Shown: piece after piece, positions 37,291 through 46,153 of the stretch
Numbering within the stretch: the first letter of the stretch is position 1
Layout of the letters: every line of letters starts with the position of its first letter
NCBI GenBank assembly: GCA_022842685.1
Contig: JALHPC010000004.1
Location: 1-64,000 of the forward strand
Reading direction: 5' to 3'
Source: Candidatus Kapaibacterium sp.
GTDB lineage: Bacteria > Bacteroidota > Ignavibacteria > Kapaibacteriales > Kapaibacteriaceae
DNA: 64,000 nt
Program-made: the position numbers and the translations under genes
The notes under the pieces: model-generated
What the model saw: the letters and a program-made list of their open reading frames with translations, nothing else
What the model was told of the DNA's origin: nothing
The model's database searches: none

Positions 37291-39146
37291 CATCGATCCG
37301 AAAAGTTCTAGGCCGTTGTTGGACGTTGCTTTTCTCTGCTGGAGTACTTTCTTTCGTAGTTGCCTATCAGGCAATCGCTCAAGATGGTGTACAGACGTTT
37401 CAGGGAATACAGATTGAGCGAGCTGCGCAGCCTGGCACGTTCATTTCATTGCTACCACCAACGTCAGCTATTACTGCATACACGCTTATCTGGCCACCAA
37501 CGCCTCCAAGCCCTGGACAGGCTTTAACTGTCACGAGCGCAACTGCTCCATGGCAATTGGGCTGGACCGTTGCAGGTAGCGCAACGATTGAGCTCGTTGA
37601 GAGTGTTAATGGTAATCTAAGACGAATCGAGAGTTTGAATAACGGGAACCTAGCCGGTGTTCCTGGGGCATATTCGAACGACTTTCAAGGCGATCGCCAG
37701 AATGCTTCGCAGACTTCATCTGGCGACTACGCACTTATAGGCGGTGGAAGCCGTAACACGGCAAGTGGTGATTACTCGCTCGTGCTTGGAGGGTTTACGA
37801 ATACTGCCAGCGGTGATTACGCAGTAGTTGGTGGTGGACGGAACAACACGTCAAGCGGTGTAGGCTCAGCTATACTGGGTGGTGAAAGCAATTCTAACGC
37901 AGGTGGCAATGCAGTGATAGGTGGGGGACGGAACAATACGATAACCGCAACAGGTTCACGTGGGTTCATTGGTGGCGGAGAGGACAATACGGTTAGCGGG
38001 CTCGATGCTGTTGTTCTTGGCGGTGATGGAAATACGGCGTCGGGACCCTTCGCCGTGATTGGTGGTGGAGTGTCGAATGTAGCTAGTGATACTGCAGCAT
38101 TTGTAGGTGGTGGTCAAAGTAATTCCGCCTCAGGTGTGCGAAGTGCGATTATCGGTGGTCAAAGCAACGTCGCCTCTGGACTTCAGAGCTACGTGGGTGG
38201 AGGCCAAGGCAACACATCGTCTGGCGTAAATTCAACAGTAGCCGGTGGCCTGTCGAATACTTCTGCTGGGCAAGGGTCAGCCATAGGTGGTGGTCAAAGT
38301 AACTCGGCAACGGGCAACTTCTCATTTATTGGTGGCGGTGCAAGCAACCAAGCGACCACAGGCAGCCACTCTGTAGTTGCGGGTGGAGAATCCAACGTTG
38401 TTACGGGCAGCCATAGCTTCGTTGGGGGTGGACAGAATAACTCAATCGCAGGGAATTTTAGTTCAATCCCGGGTGGACGAAGAATGACGCTGACGGCTGG
38501 CGCTAATGGCACGTTCGGATTCAATGGACTTGATGCTGATATCACGATTTCCGATCCGGGCGCCTTTGTAATTGCCAATGCCGACCTCTGGTTGGCAAAC
38601 AACAACAACACGACTCGCTCCATTCGGTGGTACACAGCTCAGAGTACCACGGGAGCCTTTCCTGCCGGAAACACACGGTTCGTTTCGTTCGTTGCGCCCA
38701 ATAGCACGTTTGGCAACAACAACAACACCTACACTTTGCCTGATCGGGTTGGTGCCTCCCAACAGGTTCTTCGCCTCTCCACTGCCTCTGCCACCGCTGG
38801 CACCATGGAGTGGGTTGACGGCGTAACAACGGTTCGAACTGCAACAGTTGATGTCACTGCTGACAATCAGGCGGTTTCGGCGGCACAAATGGACAACATC
38901 ACTTTGCTTAGATTAAGTAGCAATGGTGCGGCAGCAACACGTACTGTAACTCTCGCAAACGGTGTGACGTCGGGACACCGCCTTGTGATTAGATGCGTGG
39001 CTGGCGTGGGCAATGGTATTGAAATCGAAGAGGCCGCAAACGTCGAACTCAACGGAGCCGTGACGCTTGAAGATCGTGACACAATCATGCTGGTATGGGA
39101 TGCAGCTAACACGCTGTGGATAGAGGTGTCGAGGAGTAATAACTAA
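37287..39146 (+). CDS. Secreted beta-roll repeat protein (619 aa), paralog B
   Basis: Tandem paralog of the preceding gene, translationally coupled to it. Signal peptide from MTSIRKVLGRCWTLLFSAGV to about AIAQ. The mature start VQTFQGIQIERAAQP...YTLIWPP is nearly the same as paralog A. About 20 head-like repeats follow (AVVGGGRNNTSSGVGSAILG; FVGGGQSNSASGVRSAIIGG), more regular than in paralog A. YTLPDRVGASQQVL then leads to the C-terminal cap ending IMLVWDAANTLWIEVSRSNN. The high Gly/Ser/Asn content and near-absent Cys suit an extracellular beta-roll. The two genes may make homo- or hetero-trimers; that cannot be seen from sequence. Confidence 0.8.
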   Translation: MTSIRKVLGRCWTLLFSAGVLSFVVAYQAIAQDGVQTFQGIQIERAAQPGTFISLLPPTSAITAYTLIWPPTPPSPGQALTVTSATAPWQLGWTVAGSATIELVESVNGNLRRIESLNNGNLAGVPGAYSNDFQGDRQNASQTSSGDYALIGGGSRNTASGDYSLVLGGFTNTASGDYAVVGGGRNNTSSGVGSAILGGESNSNAGGNAVIGGGRNNTITATGSRGFIGGGEDNTVSGLDAVVLGGDGNTASGPFAVIGGGVSNVASDTAAFVGGGQSNSASGVRSAIIGGQSNVASGLQSYVGGGQGNTSSGVNSTVAGGLSNTSAGQGSAIGGGQSNSATGNFSFIGGGASNQATTGSHSVVAGGESNVVTGSHSFVGGGQNNSIAGNFSSIPGGRRMTLTAGANGTFGFNGLDADITISDPGAFVIANADLWLANNNNTTRSIRWYTAQSTTGAFPAGNTRFVSFVAPNSTFGNNNNTYTLPDRVGASQQVLRLSTASATAGTMEWVDGVTTVRTATVDVTADNQAVSAAQMDNITLLRLSSNGAAATRTVTLANGVTSGHRLVIRCVAGVGNGIEIEEAANVELNGAVTLEDRDTIMLVWDAANTLWIEVSRSNN

Positions 39147-39247
39147 TGACCCTTCAAGAAAGTGAATGAGCTTGTATCTTGCACCGTGCCCGTCGCAATC
39201 CACTTGTTACGTTTGAATGGCTTCAATCAACAGATCTGAGACACCGT

Positions 39248-40318
39248 ATGAAAAACTTCCTTGCTATAATAGCCATCCTCGTATTCAGCTCACCAATGGT
39301 GCGTACCCAAGACAATGCGCAGACCTTCGGTGCAATACGACTCGAAGATCCGGCCTTTCAAGGAGCCTCAATCTCGCTTGTACCCCCTAGCGGCGTTACT
39401 TCATATAGCCTCGTTCTTCCAGCCAGCCTGCCAAACGGCACTTGGGCCTTACAGTTTACGGCGAATAGCGGAAGTGCAACTGGACTCTTTGTGGGTTCGC
39501 CAACAGGTAACACGGGCGAAGTTGCGTTTTTCTCGGCTCCCAATACGATGACAGGAACTCCATCGCTCATCTGGAATGCCGATAGCGTCTGGCTAACGTC
39601 GTCGTCGACCGCGCGTGTTGGACTTAGAACTTCAACGCCGCAAACCGCCCTTGACGTTAATGGCGATATTGCCATCCGCGAACTCAACTACACAACATCA
39701 CTAAGCGGCACGGTTAATAACATCGACTTCTCTGGCGATGGTAATCGCCGTTCTTTTGTTCGCGTAGCAACTACTTCGTCGAATGTTTCGCTTACAGGGC
39801 TGTCCGGTGGAGTAAACGGCAAGGTAATCACAGTATACAACGCTAGCTCGAACACGATTATTTTGAAACACCTCAACGCTTCAAGTGCTACTGCTAACCG
39901 AATCGTAACACCTAGTGGTCAAGACTTTCTCATTCCACCGAGAAACAGTGCCAATTTCATATATAGTTCTACCGACCAAGCATGGATTACGTATCAATCA
40001 AGCGGGTCAGGTACGGGGTCAGGTGGACTTGCCACTGAAACGAACATCACGAGTGCGACTACGCTTCCCACGAGTCAAAACTCGTATATCCGCGTAACTG
40101 GTGGGAATGATGACGCCGATGTCTATCTGGAAGACGGTCTGTACGTCGGACAAATCGTCATCATTGAAAACGCGATGCCAGGAGGCGGTGATGAATTCGA
40201 TATTCGATCAGGTGAACTTGCTCAAGGATTTGGCGATCTTGAAGTTGAGCGTGGTCATGCCGTAATGCTTGTTTGGAACGGAACACGTTGGGTTCCCATT
40301 CATACGGATGATGATTAA
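39248..40318 (+). CDS. Secreted tail-fibre-like protein (356 aa)
   Basis: ATG 39248 gives signal peptide MKNFLAIIAILVFSSPMVRT-Q; an upstream in-frame TTG at 39179 is less likely. The mature start DNAQTFGAIRLEDPAFQGAS...YSLVLP is the shared N-terminal module, followed by RVGLRTSTPQTALDVNGDIA. There are no beta-roll repeats. The middle has NGKVITVYNASSNTIILKHL then a RIVTPSGQDFLIPPRNSANF segment, a pattern I associate with phage tail-fibre tips. The C-terminal cap ends AVMLVWNGTRWVPIHTDDD. So it seems to carry two copies of the cap-like fold and could be a short fibre or tip protein. Its TAA overlaps the next ATG (TAATG). The 101-base gap before it shows no clear promoter. Confidence 0.75.
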   Translation: MKNFLAIIAILVFSSPMVRTQDNAQTFGAIRLEDPAFQGASISLVPPSGVTSYSLVLPASLPNGTWALQFTANSGSATGLFVGSPTGNTGEVAFFSAPNTMTGTPSLIWNADSVWLTSSSTARVGLRTSTPQTALDVNGDIAIRELNYTTSLSGTVNNIDFSGDGNRRSFVRVATTSSNVSLTGLSGGVNGKVITVYNASSNTIILKHLNASSATANRIVTPSGQDFLIPPRNSANFIYSSTDQAWITYQSSGSGTGSGGLATETNITSATTLPTSQNSYIRVTGGNDDADVYLEDGLYVGQIVIIENAMPGGGDEFDIRSGELAQGFGDLEVERGHAVMLVWNGTRWVPIHTDDD

Positions 40319-40710
40319 TGCTATCACGCCAGTTCATATTGCTGCAACTTACTCTGCTGCTTCTTGCGCTTGCCTGGTGCAATGCCCCTTCACAGACTCT
40401 TGTGAATAAGGGGGCACTGGTGCATGTGGCCGAGAAAGCGATTGTAACCGTGAATGGCAATACTGTGAATAGCAGTGGCGTAATCCACGTGCGTGACAGT
40501 GCTCGCGTTACCTTTAATGGAAATGTTGACATTGAACAGGGAGGGTTGTACCTCTACGATAATAGCTTGGCCATCATTCGCAGGAATCTGTCGATTCGTG
40601 CTGCGGGAATATGCTATCGCTATGCCCCCGGCAGCTTGCGTGTTGAAGGAACCATCTTTAACCAAGGCGACCTGTCGAACGAAGGCGAAATTGTGATTGG
40701 ACGTCCGTAA
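40318..40710 (+). CDS. Small secreted protein with beta-helix-like repeats (130 aa)
   Basis: ATG 40318 overlaps the previous stop. A signal peptide (MLSRQFILLQLTLLLLALAW) is followed by SQTLVNKGALVHVAEKAIVT and SSGVIHVRDSARVTFNGNVD: short V-x-x-x-G-x-I strands of the kind that stack into a right-handed beta-helix. The next two proteins begin the same way (LVNTGNGKVTNKGVIKFVEN; ILSSEGVIYNTGTVVVRGDA). It reads like a stand-alone version of their N-terminal region. Its last bases overlap the apparent start of the next gene. Function unknown. Confidence 0.7.
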   Translation: MLSRQFILLQLTLLLLALAWCNAPSQTLVNKGALVHVAEKAIVTVNGNTVNSSGVIHVRDSARVTFNGNVDIEQGGLYLYDNSLAIIRRNLSIRAAGICYRYAPGSLRVEGTIFNQGDLSNEGEIVIGRP

Positions 40711-42784
40711 TACCTTGCGCCCCCTTCTAACCATATCGAACCTTATGCTCATGGTGACTGCGGTCGCCATGAACGTTTCTGCGCAAGACCTGGTAAACAC
40801 CGGCAATGGGAAGGTTACAAATAAGGGCGTTATCAAATTTGTTGAAAATACTGGCGCGTTCAAGAACGATGCTCCTCACGCCAACATCACGAATAACGTG
40901 ATTGAGTTTCAAGGCACGAGTAATGTCTTTACTGACGTTGCTGATAATCCAAGTGGTACGACGGCCTTGGGTAACGTTCCAGAATGGCGCGTGCCCGGGC
41001 TTGTGCGCTATACTCGTCCATCTGACGCACAACGCGTGCAGGGGCGCTACTACACGCGCCTAGAAGTGGCCGATTCAGCGCCAAAAACAGTTGCCGACAA
41101 GACCTATGTGTCGGACACGTATCGCATCGAGAATAGTGGCGATCGAACGTACGAAGGCATCTTTGGCTATGACGGTACCTCTCCGCAGGAGTTGACCTCG
41201 GAATCTGGCCTTGGAGGAACCAACCGTTATCGTCACCTCCATCTACTCAACGGCCCGAAGCGAGTCGATGGAGCTGCTATCGTGCATATATCGAATGAGT
41301 TCTTCTCCGATGCACAGTCACCGCTTCGCAACGAAGGCATCATGCGATGGGGCACGTCGAGCCAGGAGTACGGTGGTATCGACATCGCCGGTGGGGGACA
41401 GTTGTTTACGGGTACAGGGCAAAGCGATCTGTTTGCCAACGTGACAGTGTTTCGAGGCAATCTTGTCATGCCAGATGGTGCCGGCTTGGCCATCGTACAT
41501 GATGGCGCAGTGTTGTTGATTCGTGACGATGCCGCAGCGCGCCTTGCTCTTGGCGCTCAATCGCAATTGGATGTTGTTGGTGGATTCAGAAACGACCACG
41601 GACCGCTGTCGAATACATCGTTTCATCCAACGTCGCTCGTCAATTACATCAGCACTCGGCCACAGGTGATGCAGGCAACGGCAGCCGACCACCCGTACGG
41701 AAGTCTGCGCACTGCGCGATCGGCCAAGACAGCAAGTGGAGACGTTTACTTAGCGTCGTCGCTATCGGTGAACGACGAGAATGTGACCATGGTGCCGTAC
41801 ACCATGTCAATGACACGAGGAACGGCATCGTATACCTCGCTTGCCGAAGTGGTGGGAGCTATGCGACGTGTGTTCGATAACCCTGCAAACGAGCCAACGC
41901 GTCGATTCACGTATAACAATGCCCAGACATTTGTTGAGTTTGATGACTTTCCGCGTGCTCTAACCCTGGACGTACGCCCTGCAACCGACCCCAATGCTTT
42001 CGACCCAACCACCGACATTCGCCGCAAGGTAACCGTAACGAACGACGGCGCCTGGCGTGCCGGCGTTCGTATTGGCTACAAGGTGTCCGACATGCCTACT
42101 CAATGGGCTGCCGGAGCTGGCGAGGCGCTGCTGAAAATGTACAACGCCTACGCTCCTCCCGACAACCGTGCGCTGAAGCTTTCGCCCACAGTGCCACCAA
42201 CATATTCGCGAGTGCCCCTTGCACAAAGCGATGGACTTGCATATCTGGAGTTGCGCGGACTGGCCGACACTGGGCTGGATAATGCACGTGTAGATAACGG
42301 CAACGACATCCTACTGCGTGGTGCACGCGACATCCTGCGCGCCATTACGTCGGGACGGTGGAGCAATCCGAATACGTGGGATGAGGGACGCGAGCCAGAG
42401 CCACTGGATCGGGTGATTATCGACGGGTTTACCGTCCATGCCGGTTACGTGCGCACCATCGACAACTACGTCATTCGCGAAAAGTACCCCGACAGCATGG
42501 CCACGTCGGTGTTGCTTGGCACCACGCCCAATACGGCGTTGGTGTTTGGCAGCGAAGGCGCGTTTAACACTTTCTCGCTTGTGCCTAACGAGCGCGTGAC
42601 GCTTACAACCAATCGTGTTGCACCTGGTATTGTTCCCATGGGCACCATGGATACCGGAAGTAATCCCATTGACGGTGGTTTGGTTGTCTATCCTCAGTCT
42701 ACGTTCTTGGCTCCGAACCTTGTTGTTGGGCGCAACGCCACGGTATTTAATGCTGGCACACTCATCGTAGGGGTGCAGCCGTGA
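40697..42784 (+). CDS. Large secreted beta-helix-like protein (695 aa)
   Basis: The start is uncertain: TTG 40697 (overlapping the previous gene by 14 bases), TTG 40715 or ATG 40745 all lead into a hydrophobic signal segment ending VAMNVSAQ. The mature N terminus has the beta-helix-like repeats shared with both flanking genes. The middle (about 90-520) is unique, mixing FFSDAQSPLRNEGIMRWGTS and DGAVLLIRDDAAARLALGAQ strands. Near 550-600 lies SGRWSNPNTWDEGREPEPLD then RVIIDGFTVHAG, a pattern frequent in Bacteroidota surface proteins. No T9SS tail is seen. Its stop overlaps the next start (GTGA). Probably a surface protein acting with its neighbours. Confidence 0.75.
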   Translation: MDVRNTLRPLLTISNLMLMVTAVAMNVSAQDLVNTGNGKVTNKGVIKFVENTGAFKNDAPHANITNNVIEFQGTSNVFTDVADNPSGTTALGNVPEWRVPGLVRYTRPSDAQRVQGRYYTRLEVADSAPKTVADKTYVSDTYRIENSGDRTYEGIFGYDGTSPQELTSESGLGGTNRYRHLHLLNGPKRVDGAAIVHISNEFFSDAQSPLRNEGIMRWGTSSQEYGGIDIAGGGQLFTGTGQSDLFANVTVFRGNLVMPDGAGLAIVHDGAVLLIRDDAAARLALGAQSQLDVVGGFRNDHGPLSNTSFHPTSLVNYISTRPQVMQATAADHPYGSLRTARSAKTASGDVYLASSLSVNDENVTMVPYTMSMTRGTASYTSLAEVVGAMRRVFDNPANEPTRRFTYNNAQTFVEFDDFPRALTLDVRPATDPNAFDPTTDIRRKVTVTNDGAWRAGVRIGYKVSDMPTQWAAGAGEALLKMYNAYAPPDNRALKLSPTVPPTYSRVPLAQSDGLAYLELRGLADTGLDNARVDNGNDILLRGARDILRAITSGRWSNPNTWDEGREPEPLDRVIIDGFTVHAGYVRTIDNYVIREKYPDSMATSVLLGTTPNTALVFGSEGAFNTFSLVPNERVTLTTNRVAPGIVPMGTMDTGSNPIDGGLVVYPQSTFLAPNLVVGRNATVFNAGTLIVGVQP

Positions 42785-44856
42785 GAACTGTTGTTCTGGC
42801 CATCGCATTCACGTTGGGCTCAATCACTTCATTGGCTCAATCCAGCATCCTCTCCAGCGAAGGTGTGATCTATAACACGGGCACTGTAGTGGTACGTGGC
42901 GACGCTATTATGTCGCAGACCGATATTGGCGGGCGCGTAGAGTACACCCGTAACGTGCCCTCGGACTCGCAGCTTGTTGCGCAGATAACCTACTTTGACG
43001 TCCATTTTGAAGGGGGCTCCGAAAAGCGCCTCAGCGACCCCTCGAAGGTTCTTATTGCCGGGAATCTGTTTTCGACGCGGGACGCGCTTACGCGTCTTGC
43101 GCTGAACACTAGCTCGCGCATTGAAGTACGTGGAACGATTTCGCATTACGGCGTCATTAATCCCGGTGCCCCTTTAGGATTGATGATTGCCAACGGTACG
43201 GTATTGCAGAATATCCAGGGTAACGGTTTTGTGCCGATGCTAACGCTGAACAATGCAGCCGGTGCTGCGGTAACGCGTGGTGGGGGCTTACGAGTTGGCG
43301 AGCGACTGGACTTGCAGTTGGGACGCATGCAGTCGACGGTAGCAGACAACCTTGTGGTTGAACGTGACGGTTGGATATGGCGCTCAGACGATGGCAGCAT
43401 CGACGTACAGCCCGTAACAGATGATCGAGTGAATGTTCGGTACTATGGTGATGCGCGTGTCGTTGGCGGACCAGAACTGCCGCAGGACGACTTTACGTTG
43501 CGTCAGCTTGTGGTTGCAAATCGTGCTGGTGTTGAGCTTCCATGGAATACGCACGTCAACGACTCGCTGATCCTATTTGGCTCTATCTACACCGAGCCAG
43601 ATATGGCTACACGCTATACGCTTACGTTCACGCCTGCTTTCGACCCTTTTTATGATGAAACGCTGCCCGAAATCGATGGCATTATGGTTCGTACGGCCAT
43701 AGCGCCGGGACGGGACATTGTGATGAACAGCGCGTTTACAACGTTTGCTTTTGCCGATGACGCGGCCATGGGAAATGTTGCGCGCATCGAGCTGCGAAGT
43801 AAGCCACTCACGGTTCCTACGCCATTTTCGGTGGGCATCGACAAGGTTCGGAGGTTCTTTACGTTGCGGATGATGGATGGAGCAAGGGAGTTAGTGCCCG
43901 ATGAGCGCTTTACGGCAACATTTGGGTATTCGTGGCGTGCGGACTTCGTGCGTGGCTATGATTCTGCTGCCGTCGTTGAGACCATTGCTGAACTCGCTGG
44001 CCGTGAAGACTCGCTCGTCCTGCTTCGATATAACGGAGAAAACTACGTCGAAGAAGGCACGTCGCAGCTTGCAACCTTGCGCTCTGCCAACGGCGCTTGG
44101 CGTCATAGCCGTTCGTTAGGCGTTGTTCGCAATGGCGACTATGCCATAGGCTTCCCGTCGTCGGCGCAGGCATTCATTCTCTATGCTCGACTGTTGCTCG
44201 AGGGAGCGGTTCGGCGAACGGGCGACGATGTGGCCCGTGTCATGAGCAACGATTTGCGTCAGCGGAACCTTGTACCAGCCACGCCTCCAAACGAATATCC
44301 GTACACGTTGGACCCTCTGTCGCAGTCCATTGCCGTACCCACCATGCCCGACAGTGTTGTTGACTGGATGGTGGTTGAGCTGCGCAGCGACGCAGGCGGT
44401 GGAACAACGTACTACCGCACGGTTCTGCTTACCACGCAGGGTTATCTGATCGAACCAATTACGCATACACCGGTGGTACTTTCTGGCGTTGCGCCGGGTG
44501 AATACTTCATCGTATTCCGTCATCGAAACCACCTGGCGGTGATGACCGAGGCACGCGAGCGGATTGAGCGCACCAATACCAAGTTCTTTGACTTTACATC
44601 GGGCGCTAACGTGTTCGGAGGCGCAGCGGCGCAGCGTGTTGTTGGTACTACCAATGGCAGTCGGATTTTTGCGCTTGTAGCTGGCGATGTAACGAATGAT
44701 GGTGAGGTGCGCCGCAACGACCAAGACGCTGTATGGCAGCGTAGGACCATTGAAGGGTACTCGCTATACGACACCGACCTAGACGGCATCATTTCGACGG
44801 CTGACTGGAATCGCTCATGGAATAATCGAGGAAGGACCAGTGCCGTTCCTCGTTAA
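42781..44856 (+). CDS. Large secreted protein with C-terminal dockerin-like EF-hand pair (691 aa)
   Basis: GTG 42781 overlaps the previous stop. Signal peptide MRTVVLAIAFTLGSITSLAQ. The N terminus (SEGVIYNTGTVVVRGDAIMS) resembles the two preceding proteins. The long middle has beta-rich segments with no family I recognise. The last 60 residues contain two calcium-loop-like motifs, DVTNDGEVRRND and DTDLDGIISTADW, about 25 residues apart, as in type I dockerins. Dockerins bind cohesins, but I see no cohesin domain nearby, so the partner is unknown. The gene end overlaps the next start by 17 bases. Presumably it assembles with other products of this locus. Confidence 0.75.
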   Translation: MRTVVLAIAFTLGSITSLAQSSILSSEGVIYNTGTVVVRGDAIMSQTDIGGRVEYTRNVPSDSQLVAQITYFDVHFEGGSEKRLSDPSKVLIAGNLFSTRDALTRLALNTSSRIEVRGTISHYGVINPGAPLGLMIANGTVLQNIQGNGFVPMLTLNNAAGAAVTRGGGLRVGERLDLQLGRMQSTVADNLVVERDGWIWRSDDGSIDVQPVTDDRVNVRYYGDARVVGGPELPQDDFTLRQLVVANRAGVELPWNTHVNDSLILFGSIYTEPDMATRYTLTFTPAFDPFYDETLPEIDGIMVRTAIAPGRDIVMNSAFTTFAFADDAAMGNVARIELRSKPLTVPTPFSVGIDKVRRFFTLRMMDGARELVPDERFTATFGYSWRADFVRGYDSAAVVETIAELAGREDSLVLLRYNGENYVEEGTSQLATLRSANGAWRHSRSLGVVRNGDYAIGFPSSAQAFILYARLLLEGAVRRTGDDVARVMSNDLRQRNLVPATPPNEYPYTLDPLSQSIAVPTMPDSVVDWMVVELRSDAGGGTTYYRTVLLTTQGYLIEPITHTPVVLSGVAPGEYFIVFRHRNHLAVMTEARERIERTNTKFFDFTSGANVFGGAAAQRVVGTTNGSRIFALVAGDVTNDGEVRRNDQDAVWQRRTIEGYSLYDTDLDGIISTADWNRSWNNRGRTSAVPR

Positions 44857-46153
44857 CGTTGCCCTTGTTGTTATTTGGGCGCTGACCTTTGTTGTCGTTT
44901 CACCACGTGCATCTGCGCAGAGTGTGCCTCATGCTACGGTGTCGGTAATCCCGGTGGACGATCCGCGTCTTGACCGAATCGTATTCGATCTTGAGATTAC
45001 GAGGTTGTCGGACCACTGGGAGCTATGGGGCAATGGTACCTTCCGCTTAACGAACCCCGTTCTTGAAGCTACTGGCGGTATCGACTCTTCACAGTTTACT
45101 GTGAATTACTATCCGTCGAGCTCGGCCCTGCCTATCGTGGGTTACAATGCTATAGCATTAGAGGGCTATGTTATACAGGCGGATTTAGCAAACGGCCGGC
45201 TCAACGTCTCGATATTGAGTCCTGATGGCTTTTCCGACTGCGTGCGCCTGCCCGTAAAGGGCGTTGCTCTGCGCTTAGGGCGTTTTGAACTTATTCGTAA
45301 TGACGGAGCGCAGCTGTCGGGCGACCTTCAGTGGGTAGCTCCTGAAGACTACTATCAAGCAAATGCGTTCAAGATTGATCACGATTCTGTTACAGGGCAG
45401 GGAGCGCAACGCAATACGTGGTATGCTTCCGACGACAACATACCGCTCGTAACGCGCTACGTTCGGCGTCCTCGTCGTGATTCGTGCGAATTGCTTGTGG
45501 TAAACGACTTTGCCGGGCAGTACATTGGTGACCTTGCCGTGCGCTTGCAGTTTACGACTGAGTGCGAGGTAAACGTCGACGGTTTCTTCATTGAGCGGGC
45601 ACTCGTTCCTGCGGCTAATCCTACAGCGATGGTGTTTGAGGGACGTCCGAATCTTGACTTTTTGAATAACGCCGTTTTGCGTAGCTGCGTATGCCGAGAT
45701 GGCCGTTCCTATGCAGACTTGTTGGACGGTGTCGAATATCGACGTGAGCTCTACGCCTATCGCCTGTGTTCTCGCGAGACCGGCACTGAAAATGTGACGT
45801 ATCACGATACGATCTACATACGAGTACCAAGCCCGATTATCTCGAACGCGCGGTTGTTGCAGAACCCGTTCCAAGATCAGACAACAGTGGAGTTCAACAT
45901 CGACGATCGGTGTCGTGTCTCGACTGCTGCATACGATCTGGGCGGTCGACTCTTGTCGCGACTTCTCGATGAAAATGGCAATGAGATTCTTGATCGAGAG
46001 TATGCTAAGGGCGAAAAGTATACGGCAACGTTCTTTACACCTGAGTATGCCTCGGCAGGGATATACAACATTGTCATCATTGCAATCCCCGTCGACGAGC
46101 TTGCCATCGAAGAACAATCGCGGGTAGTACTCAAAGCACAGCTCGTCCGATGA
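44840..46153 (+). CDS. Secreted protein with T9SS-like C-terminal domain (437 aa)
   Basis: GTG 44840, behind GAGGAAGG, starts a signal peptide (MPFLVNVALVVIWALTFVVV ... ASAQ). The mature part has no family I can name. It contains several cysteines (for example LRSCVCRDGRSYADLLDG and YRLCSRETG), unusual in this locus. The C-terminal 100 residues, LLQNPFQDQTTVEFNIDD ... YDLGGRLLSRLLDENGNEIL ... AGIYNIVIIAIP, resemble a T9SS type A sorting domain with a longer-than-usual hairpin. If real, this is the only T9SS-tailed protein of the locus, a candidate linker between the fibre proteins and the cell surface. Its stop overlaps the next start. Confidence 0.75.
   Translation: MPFLVNVALVVIWALTFVVVSPRASAQSVPHATVSVIPVDDPRLDRIVFDLEITRLSDHWELWGNGTFRLTNPVLEATGGIDSSQFTVNYYPSSSALPIVGYNAIALEGYVIQADLANGRLNVSILSPDGFSDCVRLPVKGVALRLGRFELIRNDGAQLSGDLQWVAPEDYYQANAFKIDHDSVTGQGAQRNTWYASDDNIPLVTRYVRRPRRDSCELLVVNDFAGQYIGDLAVRLQFTTECEVNVDGFFIERALVPAANPTAMVFEGRPNLDFLNNAVLRSCVCRDGRSYADLLDGVEYRRELYAYRLCSRETGTENVTYHDTIYIRVPSPIISNARLLQNPFQDQTTVEFNIDDRCRVSTAAYDLGGRLLSRLLDENGNEILDREYAKGEKYTATFFTPEYASAGIYNIVIIAIPVDELAIEEQSRVVLKAQLVR

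Noticed and set aside
35800..38470. Repeated GGTGG-rich DNA resembling a direct-repeat or CRISPR-like array
   Set aside because: The repeats are in frame, uneven in length (12-16 codons) and encode GGG-x-x-N beta-roll units; there are no constant repeats with unique spacers.
24671..40318. Possible prophage because of tail-fibre-like modules
   Set aside because: Each protein has a Sec signal peptide, and there are no capsid, terminase, portal, integrase or lysis genes.
45275..46117. Antisense open frame (280 codons) opposite the T9SS-like protein
   Set aside because: The sense frame has a signal peptide, overlaps its neighbours' starts and stops, and ends in a sorting-domain-like tail; the antisense product has no recognisable feature.
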